Shown: positions 10,321-20,871 of the stretch, one piece after another
How the letters are laid out: each line of letters starts with the position of its first letter
Numbering within the stretch: position 1 is the first letter of the stretch
Assembly: GCA_030062745.1 (NCBI GenBank)
Contig: CP099843.1
Coordinates: forward strand, 1,178,001 to 1,242,000
DNA: 64,000 bases
Direction of reading: 5' to 3'
DNA from: Capitulum mitella
Taxonomy: Eukaryota; Arthropoda; Thecostraca; Pollicipedomorpha; Pollicipedidae
Made by a program: the position numbers and the translations under genes
Notes under the pieces: generated by a model
Seen by the model: the letters and a program-made list of their open reading frames with translations, nothing else
What the model was told of the DNA's origin: nothing
Database searches by the model: none

Positions 10321-11990
10321 ACAAATCCACGTAAAGCTAATGCATTTACACAAGTGTGCACACCCAGATATTTGTAATCGCAGGTGCACTTATTCCAAGG
10401 GTACATAACTGCAAATATGCCTAACCTCGATATTACATTGGTGAAAATGACTCATGGCAAATTTATGTAAGGACAGTTTAACGTAATGGAAAATGTACGC
10501 ATGTCACGTATACGTGTGCGCATGCGCGCGCCAATAAAAATGTACCTGTACGAATATGCACGTATGGGAATGTACGTACGCCCACATGGAAGTATTGGAA
10601 GTGCACCTGTGACAGAAAGACCTGTGCAAATGTACTGAGCCGTCTACATGTTTAGACTTAACAATACTTATACATGTAATCACTATTTTGTAACGGTAAC
10701 TTTTGACGGTAACAATGAAACAGTGGATGCGTTCTCGTCTTCGAAAGTCGGGGACAGGAACGATTTCAAATTACCTACAAAAAAACGGACCTTGGACTAC
10801 GTCAGCGGAGCTCCGCGCGGTCACGTGACAAGCGTGTGTGGGGTGTGATTAAGGCCTAATCCTGAGGATGGTCAGGAGGCAGTAGATAATCAGGCCGGCT
10901 AGAACATTTTCCTGCCATTTCCGATTTGATATACAAGTCCTAATATTCATGTTAGCGTTTCCGATTTTACATACCCATCTTGATACTCGTGCTATCTTTC
11001 CCGTTTGACACATCGCTCTTAATGTCCATGCGACGAAGACTAATGCTACCCTGATAGGTGGTGAACAATGAATTTTGCAGCACACTAATTGACATCTTTT
11101 TATAATGTTTATCAGTGTACGGGCACCCACAAAACCGAAGGCGCGAGTCAGGAATGTTTTTGGATTGTCCACCATTTTGAGCCCATCTGTCACAAGTAAA
11201 AAATAAATCATAAAAAGGTGCAATATTGAGGACAATCAGAGGCTCCATCGACTTTTGACTTGCATTTTCCTTGCAAAGCATGCTGTGTTACTGCCCATTT
11301 GTACAACCTGTAATCTTGTCCATTGGCTTACTTTCGGATGATGGTGAGTGACCTACATACGAGGGTACGGTTCAAACTGCCTATCGTCGTCCGTTGTTTT
11401 CTATGTAATGTGGGGTCGGGCTAGCTGGTGTTTTTCGCGGCAAATAACATTCTTCATTTTTTGAAAGGTTTACGTTACATGTCGAGTATCACATTTCAGC
11501 ACGATTTTACCGTAAGCAAAACCAGTCACGTACAAGCCAAAAGTAAAGAAAATATAAAGCCCGTGTTTTCACGAGATTATGACGCAGAGGTGCTTTTGCG
11601 CTTGCATTTTTCTTTCACTTGTGTACTTTTTCATACGAACGTTTTTCATGCGTACATCCGCGTTTACGCGCACTTCCATGCACATGTTTCCTCACACATG
11701 AACTTTCCATGTGTTCGTTTACGCTTACGAACATCAGGCATACGTGTGTACATTCGCCACACGTATCTTTACGTTTACGCACATTTGCCAAACATACGTT
11801 GTCACGCGTACATTTGCCCATACGTGCATTTTCCATGCGTACATTTGTCATTCGTATATTCGCGTTTACATATCTTTGTGCATAAGTACAAAGATATGTA
11901 CATTAGCTTATGTACATTTGCCATAAGTATATTTGGTTTACGTAAATCTCCATGTTTCCGTAAATCACAGTCATTTCCATACGGCAGTCT
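10321..11990. mobile_element. Fold-back-like element with arms of degenerate short units (FB1)
   Basis: The right part (11610-11950) is made of irregular ~15-20 bp units around CGTACATTTGCCATACG and CATTTTCCATGCGTAC. The left part (10380-10640) carries the same motifs in reverse complement, for example ATGGAAAATGTACGCATG at 10487 and GCAAATGTACTG near 10626. About 1 kb of less repetitive DNA lies between. This mirror arrangement resembles fold-back transposons. Boundaries are approximate and I could not see a target duplication. The open frames over 11428-12081 are products of the repeat. Confidence 0.45.
11867..11900. other. Perfect 12-bp hairpin inside FB1 right arm
   Basis: TACATATCTTTG pairs with CAAAGATATGTA across a 10-nt loop. 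The arm itself therefore folds locally as well as with the left arm. Confidence 0.75.
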
Positions 11991-12311
11991 CAGGTTTGCC
12001 AATCCCGCTATTATCTGGGCGAAAAGATTTCATGGACGAAAACACAGGCAGAAAAGATTTCATGCGAATCTGTCATTATGACCGTGCCCAAGTGTTGCAT
12101 GTTTGACCAAAAAGCCAGGACAGAATAACACGTAGCCTAAGATGCATAAACAGTCACGTATAACATGTATAGCCACTAGAAAGTGCACATATGTAGTGGA
12201 AGACAGAACACTGACACCCGACTCTGCCAACCTCATCAGAGAATGTTGCATACGACCTCATCTAAGTAATTGATGCACCAGTGAATTTCATATTCCACTT
12301 TGGTCGACTTT

Positions 12312-13131
12312 TCATAACAATGCTTGGTTAGTGAGGCAAATGTCGGTAACGGCGTTTTGAGTACTCATTTGAATGTCGGTGATGGTGTTCGATGTGTTGA
12401 TTTGAATGTCTAGAAGCCCCCAAAAATGTAATTCATTAACAATGATATGATGTAGTCCTCCTTGCTCATCATAGCATGACGTTAGGGAATTCCTCTCTAG
12501 GGCAGAGTTTGACCCCACCGGGAAAGGTTTCTGTATCCTCAGAGTAAAACCCCTTCTGTATCTCTACACATATTTTGTTAAGATAAAAATATGCCTCATT
12601 GTCCATGATTATTCAGCGATCTGCTGGACGTTTCAGGACAGTCCTGCGAAGCAAAGAGAGTCTACACCTATATTTTGCTTCCTGTTGCTGTGGTGCTTCA
12701 GGGACCTTTTGTAGGTGATAAAACTTTGAGGGTGTCTTTTTGTGGATCATTTTATGTCCATATAGTCGACTTGTTTGAAACCTGAATGCGAGAGAGTTCC
12801 GTAAGACACCAATTATCTCCTGTCCATTGGAGCGCGCGCACCTTTCCAAGTGACATTGGCACAGCCTTGCAACCACTTCGAAGCTTTCTCTTCAAGGGTG
12901 CACCCTGGTGACATCTCTCTATTACACGCTGTATAGTTGGTGGTATGCCCATCTTTTCGAAATGTGAAACGGTGAATCGTTCCCCAGCGCTCCAGTGCTT
13001 AGCGTACAACGCGCCAATCGCCTTCCGGCGATCCGTTTGTGTCACGTGTTCCACTGCGGGCATGTTGAAACTAAATGCAAACAAATCTCGTCGTTTATAT
13101 CGTCCTCGTTTCGTTGCTGCCATAGATAACA
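12312..13131 (-). pseudogene. Decayed Tc1/mariner-superfamily transposase
   Basis: The minus strand encodes, across three frames, the successive parts of a Tc1/mariner-type (IS630 superfamily) transposase. First is an N-terminal helix-turn-helix segment (RKAIGALYAKHWSAGERF, then TVSHFEKMGIPPTIQRVIER, then a basic GAPLKRKLRSG linker), at about 13060-12900. Next, in a second frame, comes the second DNA-binding segment ending HKMIHKKTPSKFYHLQKVPE and a CRLSLLRRTVLKRP stretch. After a stop codon, IIMDNEAYF carries the first catalytic aspartate (codon at 12601-12603), followed by KGFYSEDTETFPGGVK and, again shifted, GLHHIIV. The second and third catalytic acids are not found, so the copy lacks the C-terminal half of the catalytic domain. 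At least one stop and two frameshifts make it non-functional. I did not find terminal inverted repeats. Intact relatives are usually 330-400 residues. The nearby TTAA elements have different ends, so this gene is not evidently their source. Confidence 0.75.
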
Positions 13132-13250
13132 ACTTTATCTTTCCATCTCCGTTTAATGATAGGCATTAAGCCTATACATTGTTTACATGCGCTGCCACAG
13201 GCCTAATGTTACAGTTCGGAATTATTTGTGTCGCATTTCGTAGACAGCCA

Positions 13251-13275
13251 GTTTATTTATTTATTTATTTTTATT
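13251..13275. repeat. (TTTA)n tract
   Basis: GTTTATTTATTTATTTATTT; on the minus strand it reads as an AAAT-type tail, as left by LINE or SINE insertion, but no retroelement body is recognisable beside it because element A begins about 60 bp away. Confidence 0.7.
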
Positions 13276-13337
13276 CTATATATTATAATAGATGCATCAC
13301 AGGCGTTCACCCAGTTACGACCCAAGACCAACGTTAA

Positions 13338-14465
13338 CCCGCCTCCGACTGGGGGGGGGCGTTTGACCGCCCCCCCTGAGGTTTTTCTAGGATTGCGAGA
13401 GAACGAAGACACACAGAGCCACGAAACTTTGTGTACCTTCTGCTTCATCATTTTCACACCTTGTGTCAAAGTTTCGACCTCAGGTAAGGTCAGGTGCTTG
13501 ACCTAGGTCAGGTCAAACACACGTATGTCCAAAAAAAGTTTAGCGCTCTGTAAATGTTTCGGAAAACAAGATATCACAATAATACTCTCAGGGATTAATG
13601 ATCTTAATAGGTGCAACAAATCTGCTATCTCAGATTTTTCGGTTCCGGGTCATTGACCTAAGGTCAAGCCTATTTTTATGACATGTCGTCGTTTTTTCGC
13701 AAATTGACGGAATATTTCATACCATTTTTAGTGTGGAATGGCGCAGACATCTAGTCACCGTCATTGGGCAAAGTATCAATGACTTCCAGCCATTGACCTG
13801 AGGTCAGGTCACGAATAACTTTAGAGAGCCAAAATGTACCACCGTCAAAATCAGCGATGAATTACTCAGGATGGGTAGAAAATGGCAGAACTGGCTTGCA
13901 CGGACGTGTAAATTGGTAACTAATGAATTTTTCCAAAATTTAAGCATGAACAACCATCACAAGAACCACTAAGATCAATAAAATCTACATGGGTAGGTTT
14001 TTTCGCAAAAATAAAGGAACGCTAAAATTTGTTCTCGTTAATTTTTTACTGCGTACGGCTGCGGCGCACACCGACAGCCGGCGCGAAAATTGCAGTGTCT
14101 TTAACTCAATATTTCGGCGTATATATTGAACAAATCCGAGAAATTAGACGTGTATCGGCATCCGCGGACCTTTACCTGTGTGCTGGTGCCTCTACCTATG
14201 CGTTATTAGTCACAGCCCTTGAGATTCAGGCTATTCCTCGGTCTCATGCAGTCGGCTATGAGAAAACATAAATAGGACGCAAATTGCTTGCATATTATCT
14301 AAAACTAAAAAATGGGACCAATTTCGGGCTCTACTCGTCACAAGCTTTCCATCCGTGTGCTTATTTTTATCGTGCGACCAACCGTTCGTGAGTTAGAGGG
14401 GGACGGCCAACTGCCCCCCCCCCGCAGTCGGACATGATCGTAACCGACCGACGATCGTGCGCGGG
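13338..14465 (+). mobile_element. TTAA element A (piggyBac-type MITE candidate), family 1
   Basis: This 1128-bp element lies between TTAA at 13334-13337 and TTAA at 14466-14469. Both ends read CCCG inward (CCCGCCTCCGACTG on the left; CCCGCGCACGATCG by reverse complement on the right). Each end has a GC-rich hairpin just inside: 13351-13376 and 14398-14423. It matches copies B and C along its whole length in reverse orientation, for example TTTTTCTAGGATTGCGAGAG at 13381 against 20824-20805. There is no transposase frame, so it is non-autonomous. TTAA duplication with CCY ends is the signature of piggyBac; Kolobok and a few other groups also use TTAA. The interior carries AGGTCA direct and inverted repeats (13487-13516, 13795-13812). 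Confidence 0.8.
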
Positions 14466-14469
14466 TTAA

Positions 14470-15076
14470 GAAGTGAAAAACACACAAAACACTAGAAAAA
14501 TCCCTCACCGTGTCTCCAGCTAACTCCATTCTCGACCAGTATCCCTGGCGACATATGCGTCTGTGGGCTTCGTACACAGGGCGTAAAAACCCAAATGAAG
14601 CCTTGGTTTATGTCAAGGCCTCGGCTTAATCTGGCATGGGGACGAAGCCATTTCTGTCTCGTAATGTGGGCTGTCGCCAGTGTTCGTCCCACTGCCAGAC
14701 TGGTTCAGTGTCATCCGCCGCGGATTCCTGGGAGGATAACACTAGACTTGGTATATTTCCTAGATATTCTGGCACTGGCCAATGCAGACTATGCGCCAAG
14801 GGGACGAAAAATCCCCATCAGTATCACATAACCTACTCCGAGATGTCTGATGCCACCTCGGATTTTTGTTTCTGAAAACTAGCATGGAAATCAACAACTG
14901 TTCTTTTCTAAAATAAAATACATGCAATTTCCCCAAAAAGGAGGCCAAATATACGTGTCTTTTCCACGAAAGGAGGCCATGATTTCCACTCCCCTCCGAA
15001 TCTTTCCCTTTACTCGGACACGATACGGTTCCTGAACATAAAATCCAGAAAATCTTCCTGAGCAAAAATACATCAG

Positions 15077-15122
<46 letters not shown>

Positions 15123-16016
15123 AGGGAGATAGAAAAATGGGATAGGGAAATACACTGATAACGTTTGTGGCTCTTGTTTGGCTGACCAGTGTTTATCGTA
15201 AATGATTCATGCCTCCAGACACGCTGCCGTGTTTTAGCCCTGGCCAAGTACACCGTCGGTGTAATTGGCCAGGAGCACGAAGCAAATGCAAAGTATGAAA
15301 GTTCGATACAAAGACATGATAACTGCCTGGACAGCAGCTGAAAGGCTGAAATTGCATGAGGAGTCACAGCGATCTGAAACGCATGAGCATCTGTTGTTGG
15401 TTAATCTCTTCATGGTCATTTAAAAAGTCGCCCCCTTTGGAAGGTATCACAGAATAGTTCATGGTGTTTGGCACACTTATCATGATTTGTTCCCTTCGTC
15501 ACGATTTGCTCTTTCTCGCTCTAACACGAGCATGAAACACGCTTAAAGCGCTGTTCGGTGTGCTCCTGTGGCCTCAGCATTGATTTTGAGGCGACTAAGC
15601 AGGGACAGATTTGATGCTGAGCACGTTTGTGCCACATAACTTAACGTAGCTTTTGCAAATAAGTCTCACGGCATCCAACGATTTAAGGACAAGTCCATGT
15701 TAAATTCAACTAAAACCTCAGTGAACTGACTAGAATGGCAATGATTCTCACGTTGCCATTCCAGCGTGATCATCGTAAGTTTAGTTTTTCTCCAGCCAAA
15801 GCGAAAGATTAAAGCGTGATTCATCCGAACAGAGCATAACAGATCTGCTGTTTTCAGTGAACATTGCAATGCATTTGGGTGTTTTATTATGTACAACATC
15901 TCTCAGTGATTCCAACTGTTGTCCGTAAACGTGTTCATCAACTATCATAAAACGTGTTTTTCGCTATACTTGGACATTATGAAGACAGCTCATAGAGCCG
16001 TGTAGGAACTAGCAGG
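14470..16016. other. No gene seen
   Basis: Unique-looking sequence with a GA microsatellite (listed separately). No supported coding region. Confidence 0.5.
15080..15128. repeat. (GA)n microsatellite
   Basis: An (AG)n run followed by a GGAG-type extension; it creates the SLSLSLSL open frames on the minus strand. Confidence 0.97.
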
Positions 16017-16364
16017 CAGGGGCGAATCCAGGGGCTCCTTTGGGGGGAGGGCAGACCAGTTTCCTGGGTACATGTGGTAGGTCAGCGAGTCGGCAACCAG
16101 GGGAAGGGGGGGAGGGATTGAAGACGTTGGCCGTGGGTTCGGAGTGCATTTCGGCGACTGTGTGGATGGAAGGTCAGCGAGTCAGCGACGAGGGGGCGGG
16201 GTGGAAGACTCTGGCCGTGGGTTGGGTTCGGAGTGTGCAGCGACTTCAGACCCTAGTTGTGTAGTTAGTAATAGCCGTGTTTTTTTGGGGGGGCAATGAC
16301 TATTTGACCCCTCCCCTAATCGGCTGGGTGGACATGGCCGAGATGACCCCTGGATCCGCCAGTG
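16017..16364. mobile_element. hAT-type MITE, 348 bp
   Basis: The left end CAGGGGCGAATCCAGGGG and the right end, read inward as CACTGGCGGATCCAGGGG, form imperfect terminal inverted repeats of the CAGxGGCGGATCCAG kind common among hAT elements. They are flanked by an 8-bp direct repeat, CTAGCAGG (16009-16016) and CCAGTAGG (16365-16372), 6 of 8 identical, which is the size hAT transposases make. The interior is two diverged ~90-bp tandem copies (about 16075-16160 and 16165-16250) sharing GGTCAGCGAGTC and CTGGCCGTGGGTT-like blocks. No transposase is encoded. Confidence 0.75.
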
Positions 16365-16482
16365 CCAGTAGGTAGCTATGTGTTACATATGTTTTACCTG
16401 AAGAGATCCAGTCTCATTCAACATGGACGCATTAATTTAATGCACTGTTAAGATTTAGGCAGCTCGACAAAGTGACATTTAA

Positions 16483-17457
16483 CCCGCGCCCGATTGCCAG
16501 TCGGCGCCATTCCCGTTCGACTTGCAGGGGGGACCGCCTTCCCCCAACTCCCGAACGGTTGGTCGGACGGTCAAAATAAGCATACCTTTGGAAAGCTCGT
16601 GACGAGTAGAACTCGAAGCTAACGTCAGTTTTATTTTAGATAATATGCAAGCCATTAACGCCCTAAATATGTTTTCTCATAGCCGACTACATGAAAACGA
16701 GAACCGGCCTGAATCTCAAGGGATGTGATTTCTAAAGTCTAGGTAAAGGCATCAACGAATAGTCCGCAGATGCCGATACACGTCTAATTCCTCAGATTTG
16801 TTTCATCTGTACGCAGGAACGTTGAGTTACACACAGCGATATTCGCGCTACCGCGCGGCGGGAGCCGGTGCCGAACGCGGATAAAATTAACGGGGGCTTA
16901 TTTTGGCGTTCCTTTGTTTTAGCGACATATGCTTTGCCAAATGGAGTGTCTTGATGCTAGTGTTTTTTTTTTTTTTTTTTTTTTGGAGGGGGAAGGAATT
17001 GTTTCCTTGCTAATATTTAGAAACAATCCATAGGTATCAATCGACACCATTGGCGGAACTTTTTGACGGAAGCCAGTTTTTCCCAAAATGTACATTTTTT
17101 TAACGTTTTGAGCTTCTTGGTATAGCTCCCAACTGTGAGAGTCAGTTCCGGTATTTTCTATTCGCTCCAAATCAGCCATCGCCGATTTCGAGGGTGGTGT
17201 ATTTTGGCTCATAACAGTGACTGGTGACGTGAAGTCAACAATAACTGAGGACGCTAAACTTTTTTGGATATAGGTCCATTTGAATTGGCTTAAGTCAGAC
17301 GTCTGACTCGACCTGAGGTCAAAACTTTGACACAAGATGTAGAAATAATCAAGCAAAAAGAACACAAAATTTCGTGGCGTTGCGTTTCTTTGTTCTCTCG
17401 CAATCTTGGAAAAACCTCGGGGGGGGGCGGTCAAACGCCCCCTCGTCGGGATCAGGT
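16483..17457 (-). mobile_element. TTAA element B, family 1
   Basis: Flanked by TTAA at 16479-16482 and 17458-17461. It runs opposite to A and in the same orientation as C, and matches both throughout (for example GACGAGTAGAACTCGAA near 16600 and CTCGCAATCTTGGAAAAACC at 17397). At 975 bp it is shorter and more diverged, so it is probably older or internally deleted. Subterminal hairpins lie at 16527-16545 and 17419-17442. A poly-T run (about 16961-16984) interrupts it. The 198-codon minus-strand frame across it has no recognisable domain. Confidence 0.78.
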
Positions 17458-17777
17458 TTAACAGCCTGCCTACTTGATGTTGAAAAAATTCCCAGCTTGT
17501 CCCAGGATACCCCACTGAAGTAGAAGTAAATGCAATTCAGGATGGATGATAGCCAGATCATTGCTCTTGTCTCTTTGCTCCTGTATAGTAATCCCTGTTA
17601 TGTATCTGCGTTATCACTCTCAAGCCCAATGCAACAAAGTCGCGCCAGGCTCACACAAAATTTCAGGCGGAGAAACTACCCGAACTCTGGTGGAATGGTT
17701 ATTTATGCAACGGGGCACTCGTAATTTACCTATTACTTTCCCTGGATGGTATGCCGGGCTGCTCTCACCTGTTCCGT

Positions 17778-19242
17778 CGGTTTTCGGGCAGAAGTTCGCC
17801 GGACTAAAGTTCGTAGGACAATGATTCGTCGGGCAGTAGTTCGTAAGGACAAAAGTTCGTATGGATGGGATGGGATCGTATGGGACAAAAAGTTTGTCTA
17901 GGGAAAAAGTTCGTATGGAGAAAGTTCGTCTAGGACAAAAGCTCGTCTCTCTGAAGTTCGTGTAGGACAAAAGTTTGTCTAGGACAAAAGTTCATCTGGC
18001 AGAAATTTGTTTAGGACAAAAGTTCGTCTGGTCCAAAAGCTCGTCCAGGAAAAAAGGTTTTTCGTGTCACATGGTTCTCGCACGAAAGTCCTTTACGTCT
18101 AGTCAAGAAAAATTGCCAACTGTAAGACGACAGCTCATGGAATCATGCTGGTGAATGAGACTCTACCTATGGCCGGATCCGGAATTGATCCCGTTCAAGC
18201 TCGTGCACATCCAACTATAGCCACTGTACACCGTATTGACCTGCCCGAGTCACAGGCGAGTGGGTAACCGGACCAAGGTTCGTAAGTCAAGGGTTCGTAT
18301 GGGAAAAGGTTCGTAGCCAAAGGTTCATATGCACGAAGTACGTATGGTAAAAGGCTGTTATCGGAAAAGGTTCGTGACGCAGAAAGTTTAACTGCAAATG
18401 GCTCGTATGGAAAAGGCTCGTGGGAAAATAGTTCGCAAGGGAAAAGGTCCGTAGGGAAAAATGTTCGCACCCAAAGGTTTGTAAACAAAGGTTCGTATCG
18501 GAAAAGAGTCGCTCCGTGTTTGTACAGACGGCGCGATAAAGGACACTAGAAGTCGCAGGCCGATAAAGGGCGCGATCGGACTTGGTTCGGTCCAACAGGG
18601 AGGTTGGTTTACGTTAGGTTAGACCAGGTTGCTATTTTAGGTTCGCTCCTTCCCCGATAAGAACCTTAAGTAAACCAAGTGAACCTTTGGTTTTGGACAT
18701 TTTTCCTTTCAAAGCTTTCCCTTACGAACCTTTTCCTACGAATCTTTTCCATACGAACCTTTTGCAGTACGAACCTTTCTCATTAGCGAGACGAACTTGT
18801 CGTAGACGAACTTTTGCCCTTGACGAACTCTTGTTCCAGACAAACTTCTGTGATGATGGTGGTGATTTGAAATGACGGACTTTTGTCCTAGGCAAACTTA
18901 TGCCCTATGTAAGTTTTTGCCTTATACGAACTTTTGTCCTAGACGAACTTCTGCGAGAAGAACTTTTGTTTCAGACGAACCTCTGTACTAATAACTGACA
19001 AACTGTTTTAGACAAAGTTTTGCTAAGACAAACTTATGCAGGACAAACTTTTATCGACGACGAACTTTCGTGCTGGGCGAACTTTTCCCCTTGACGAACT
19101 CTTGCCCTAGACGAAACTTTTGCACAGCGAACTTTTGTCCTCGACGAACTTTTTCCCTAGACGAACTTTTACACGACGAACTTCTGCACGACGAACTTTC
19201 GTCCGACCAACTTCTGCGATACGTACTTTTGCCCTAAAACCG
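17778..19242. mobile_element. Fold-back element with arms of degenerate ~14-19 bp units (FB2)
   Basis: The left arm (17778-18500) is first irregular units of the type AAAGTTCGTCTAGGACAA, then AAAGGTTCGTATGG units. After a centre at about 18500-18680 the right arm repeats the order in mirror image: CATACGAACCTTTTC units, then CCTAGACGAACTTTTGTC units. The outermost ends match as inverted repeats, CGGTTTTCGGGCAGAAGT on the left and CGGTTTTAGGGCAAAAGT read inward on the right. The bases just outside are TCCGT (17773-17777) and TCCGG (19243-19247), a candidate 5-bp target duplication. No transposase frame is present. The repetitive open frames (TNFCPTNF, YEPF-type peptides) only reflect the units. 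Confidence 0.7.
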
Positions 19243-19686
19243 TCCGGTCTGGCGTGTCATCTGTATTATAGCCAGTGACTACCTCCTTGAATCATTAACT
19301 TATGAAACGTAAAATTATCGCAATTTTGAGACAAGCCGATCTTTTGCAGTGGCTTTATCGGCATTTTCTTTTTCTCTGTGAGGATCTTACAAGAAATAAC
19401 AGCTATAGTTCTTGGTTTATTCTGAGTTTTCCAAACACTCGAATCTCTGACATTCGTTATTACTCGGCCGACGCTACATGCTCGACGCGTACAGTACGCA
19501 ACAATTGCGAGAGAACAGAAATGTACTTTTTGCTAGAGATGGAAGCATTACACGCTACCCAACCTCACTGTTACCCTGAGTCATGGCTTATAACCCCGAG
19601 GTTGTCTGTGAGCTTGTGTCCGTTTTCCTCACGGATGTAAGCGCGGCTGGGCCAGCGGCCTCTTGTGTAAGACGAAAATAAATTAA

Positions 19687-20867
19687 CCCGCGCACGACTG
19701 TCGGTCGGTTACGATCACGTCCGACTGGGGGCAGTTGGCCGCCCCCCCCCCCTCTAACTCACGAACGGTTGGTTGCACGATAAAAATAAACACACCGCTG
19801 GAAAATTTGTGACGAGTAGAACTCGAAACTGGTCTCATTTTTTAGTTTTGATAATATGTGAACAATTTACGTCCTATATATGTTTTCTCATAGCCGACCG
19901 CATGAGACCGAGAAACGGCCTGAATCTCAAGGGCTGTGGCTAATAACGCATAGGTAAAGGCACCAGCGCACAAGTAAAGGTCCGCAAATGCCGATAAACA
20001 TCTAATTTCTCGGATTTGCTCAACATATACGCCGAAACGTTGAGTTAAAGACACGGTGATTTTCGCGCCGGCTGTCGGCGTGCGCCGCAGCCGTACGCAG
20101 TAAGAAATTGACGGGAACTGATTTTATGTTCCTTTATTTTCGCGAAAAAAAGCCAATCCATGTAAATTGTATTTATCTTAGTGGTTTTTGTGATGGTTTT
20201 TCATGCTTAAATTTTGGAAGAATTCATTAGTTACCAATCTACACAACTGGCGGAGCTTTATTCGCGAGAGTCCGGTTATTTCCAAAACATGGAGTTTTTT
20301 CAAACTTTTTGAGGTTCCTGGTATTACTTACGTCCGTGCAAGCCAGTTCTGCCATTTTCTACCCATTCTGAGTAATTCATCGCTGATTTTGACCGTGGTA
20401 CATGTTCACAACAATAATTCGTGGCCTGACCTCAGGTCAACGGCTGGAAATCATTGATACTTTATGACGGTAACTAGATGTCTGCTTCACTGCACACTAA
20501 AAATGGTATGAAATATTCCGTTAATTTTCGGAAAAAACGACGACATGTCTTAAAAATGGGTCTGACCTTACGTCAATGACCAGGAAAATTCCGAAAAATC
20601 TGAGATAGCAGATTGGTTGCATCTATCAGGGTCACTAATCCCTGAAAATATTGTTGTGATGTCTTGTTTTCAGGAAAAGTTAGAGGGCGCTAAGCTTTTT
20701 GGACATAGGTCCGTTTGACCTGAGATCAAAACTTTGAAACAGGGTGTAAAAATGATGAAGCAAAAGGCACACAAAGTTTCGTGACTCTGTGTTTGTTGGT
20801 TCTCTCGCAATCCTAGAAAAACCTCAGGGGGGAGGGGGCGGTCAACCGCCCCCCAGTCTGGGACGGG
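19687..20867 (-). mobile_element. TTAA element C, family 1
   Basis: Flanked by TTAA at 19683-19686 and 20868-20871 and about 1181 bp long. It is the inverted counterpart of A, matching it end to end. Terminal CCCG begins each end; subterminal hairpins lie at 19727-19750 and 20833-20854, the latter containing GGGGGCGGTCAACCGCCCCC. A and C form a widely spaced inverted repeat with a ~5.2 kb spacer that contains B and FB2. It carries CTGACCTCAGGTCA at about 20427. Confidence 0.8.
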
Positions 20868-20871
20868 TTAA

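Noticed and set aside
11428-12081. 217-codon plus frame rich in His, Tyr and Phe
   Set aside because: It runs along the degenerate short-unit right arm of FB1; opposite-strand frames over the same units are also open.
17620-18488. Peptide repeats (CPTNF, YEPF) suggesting a repeat protein
   Set aside because: Unit length varies by steps not divisible by three and the same units occur in mirror orientation, which fits non-coding fold-back arms.
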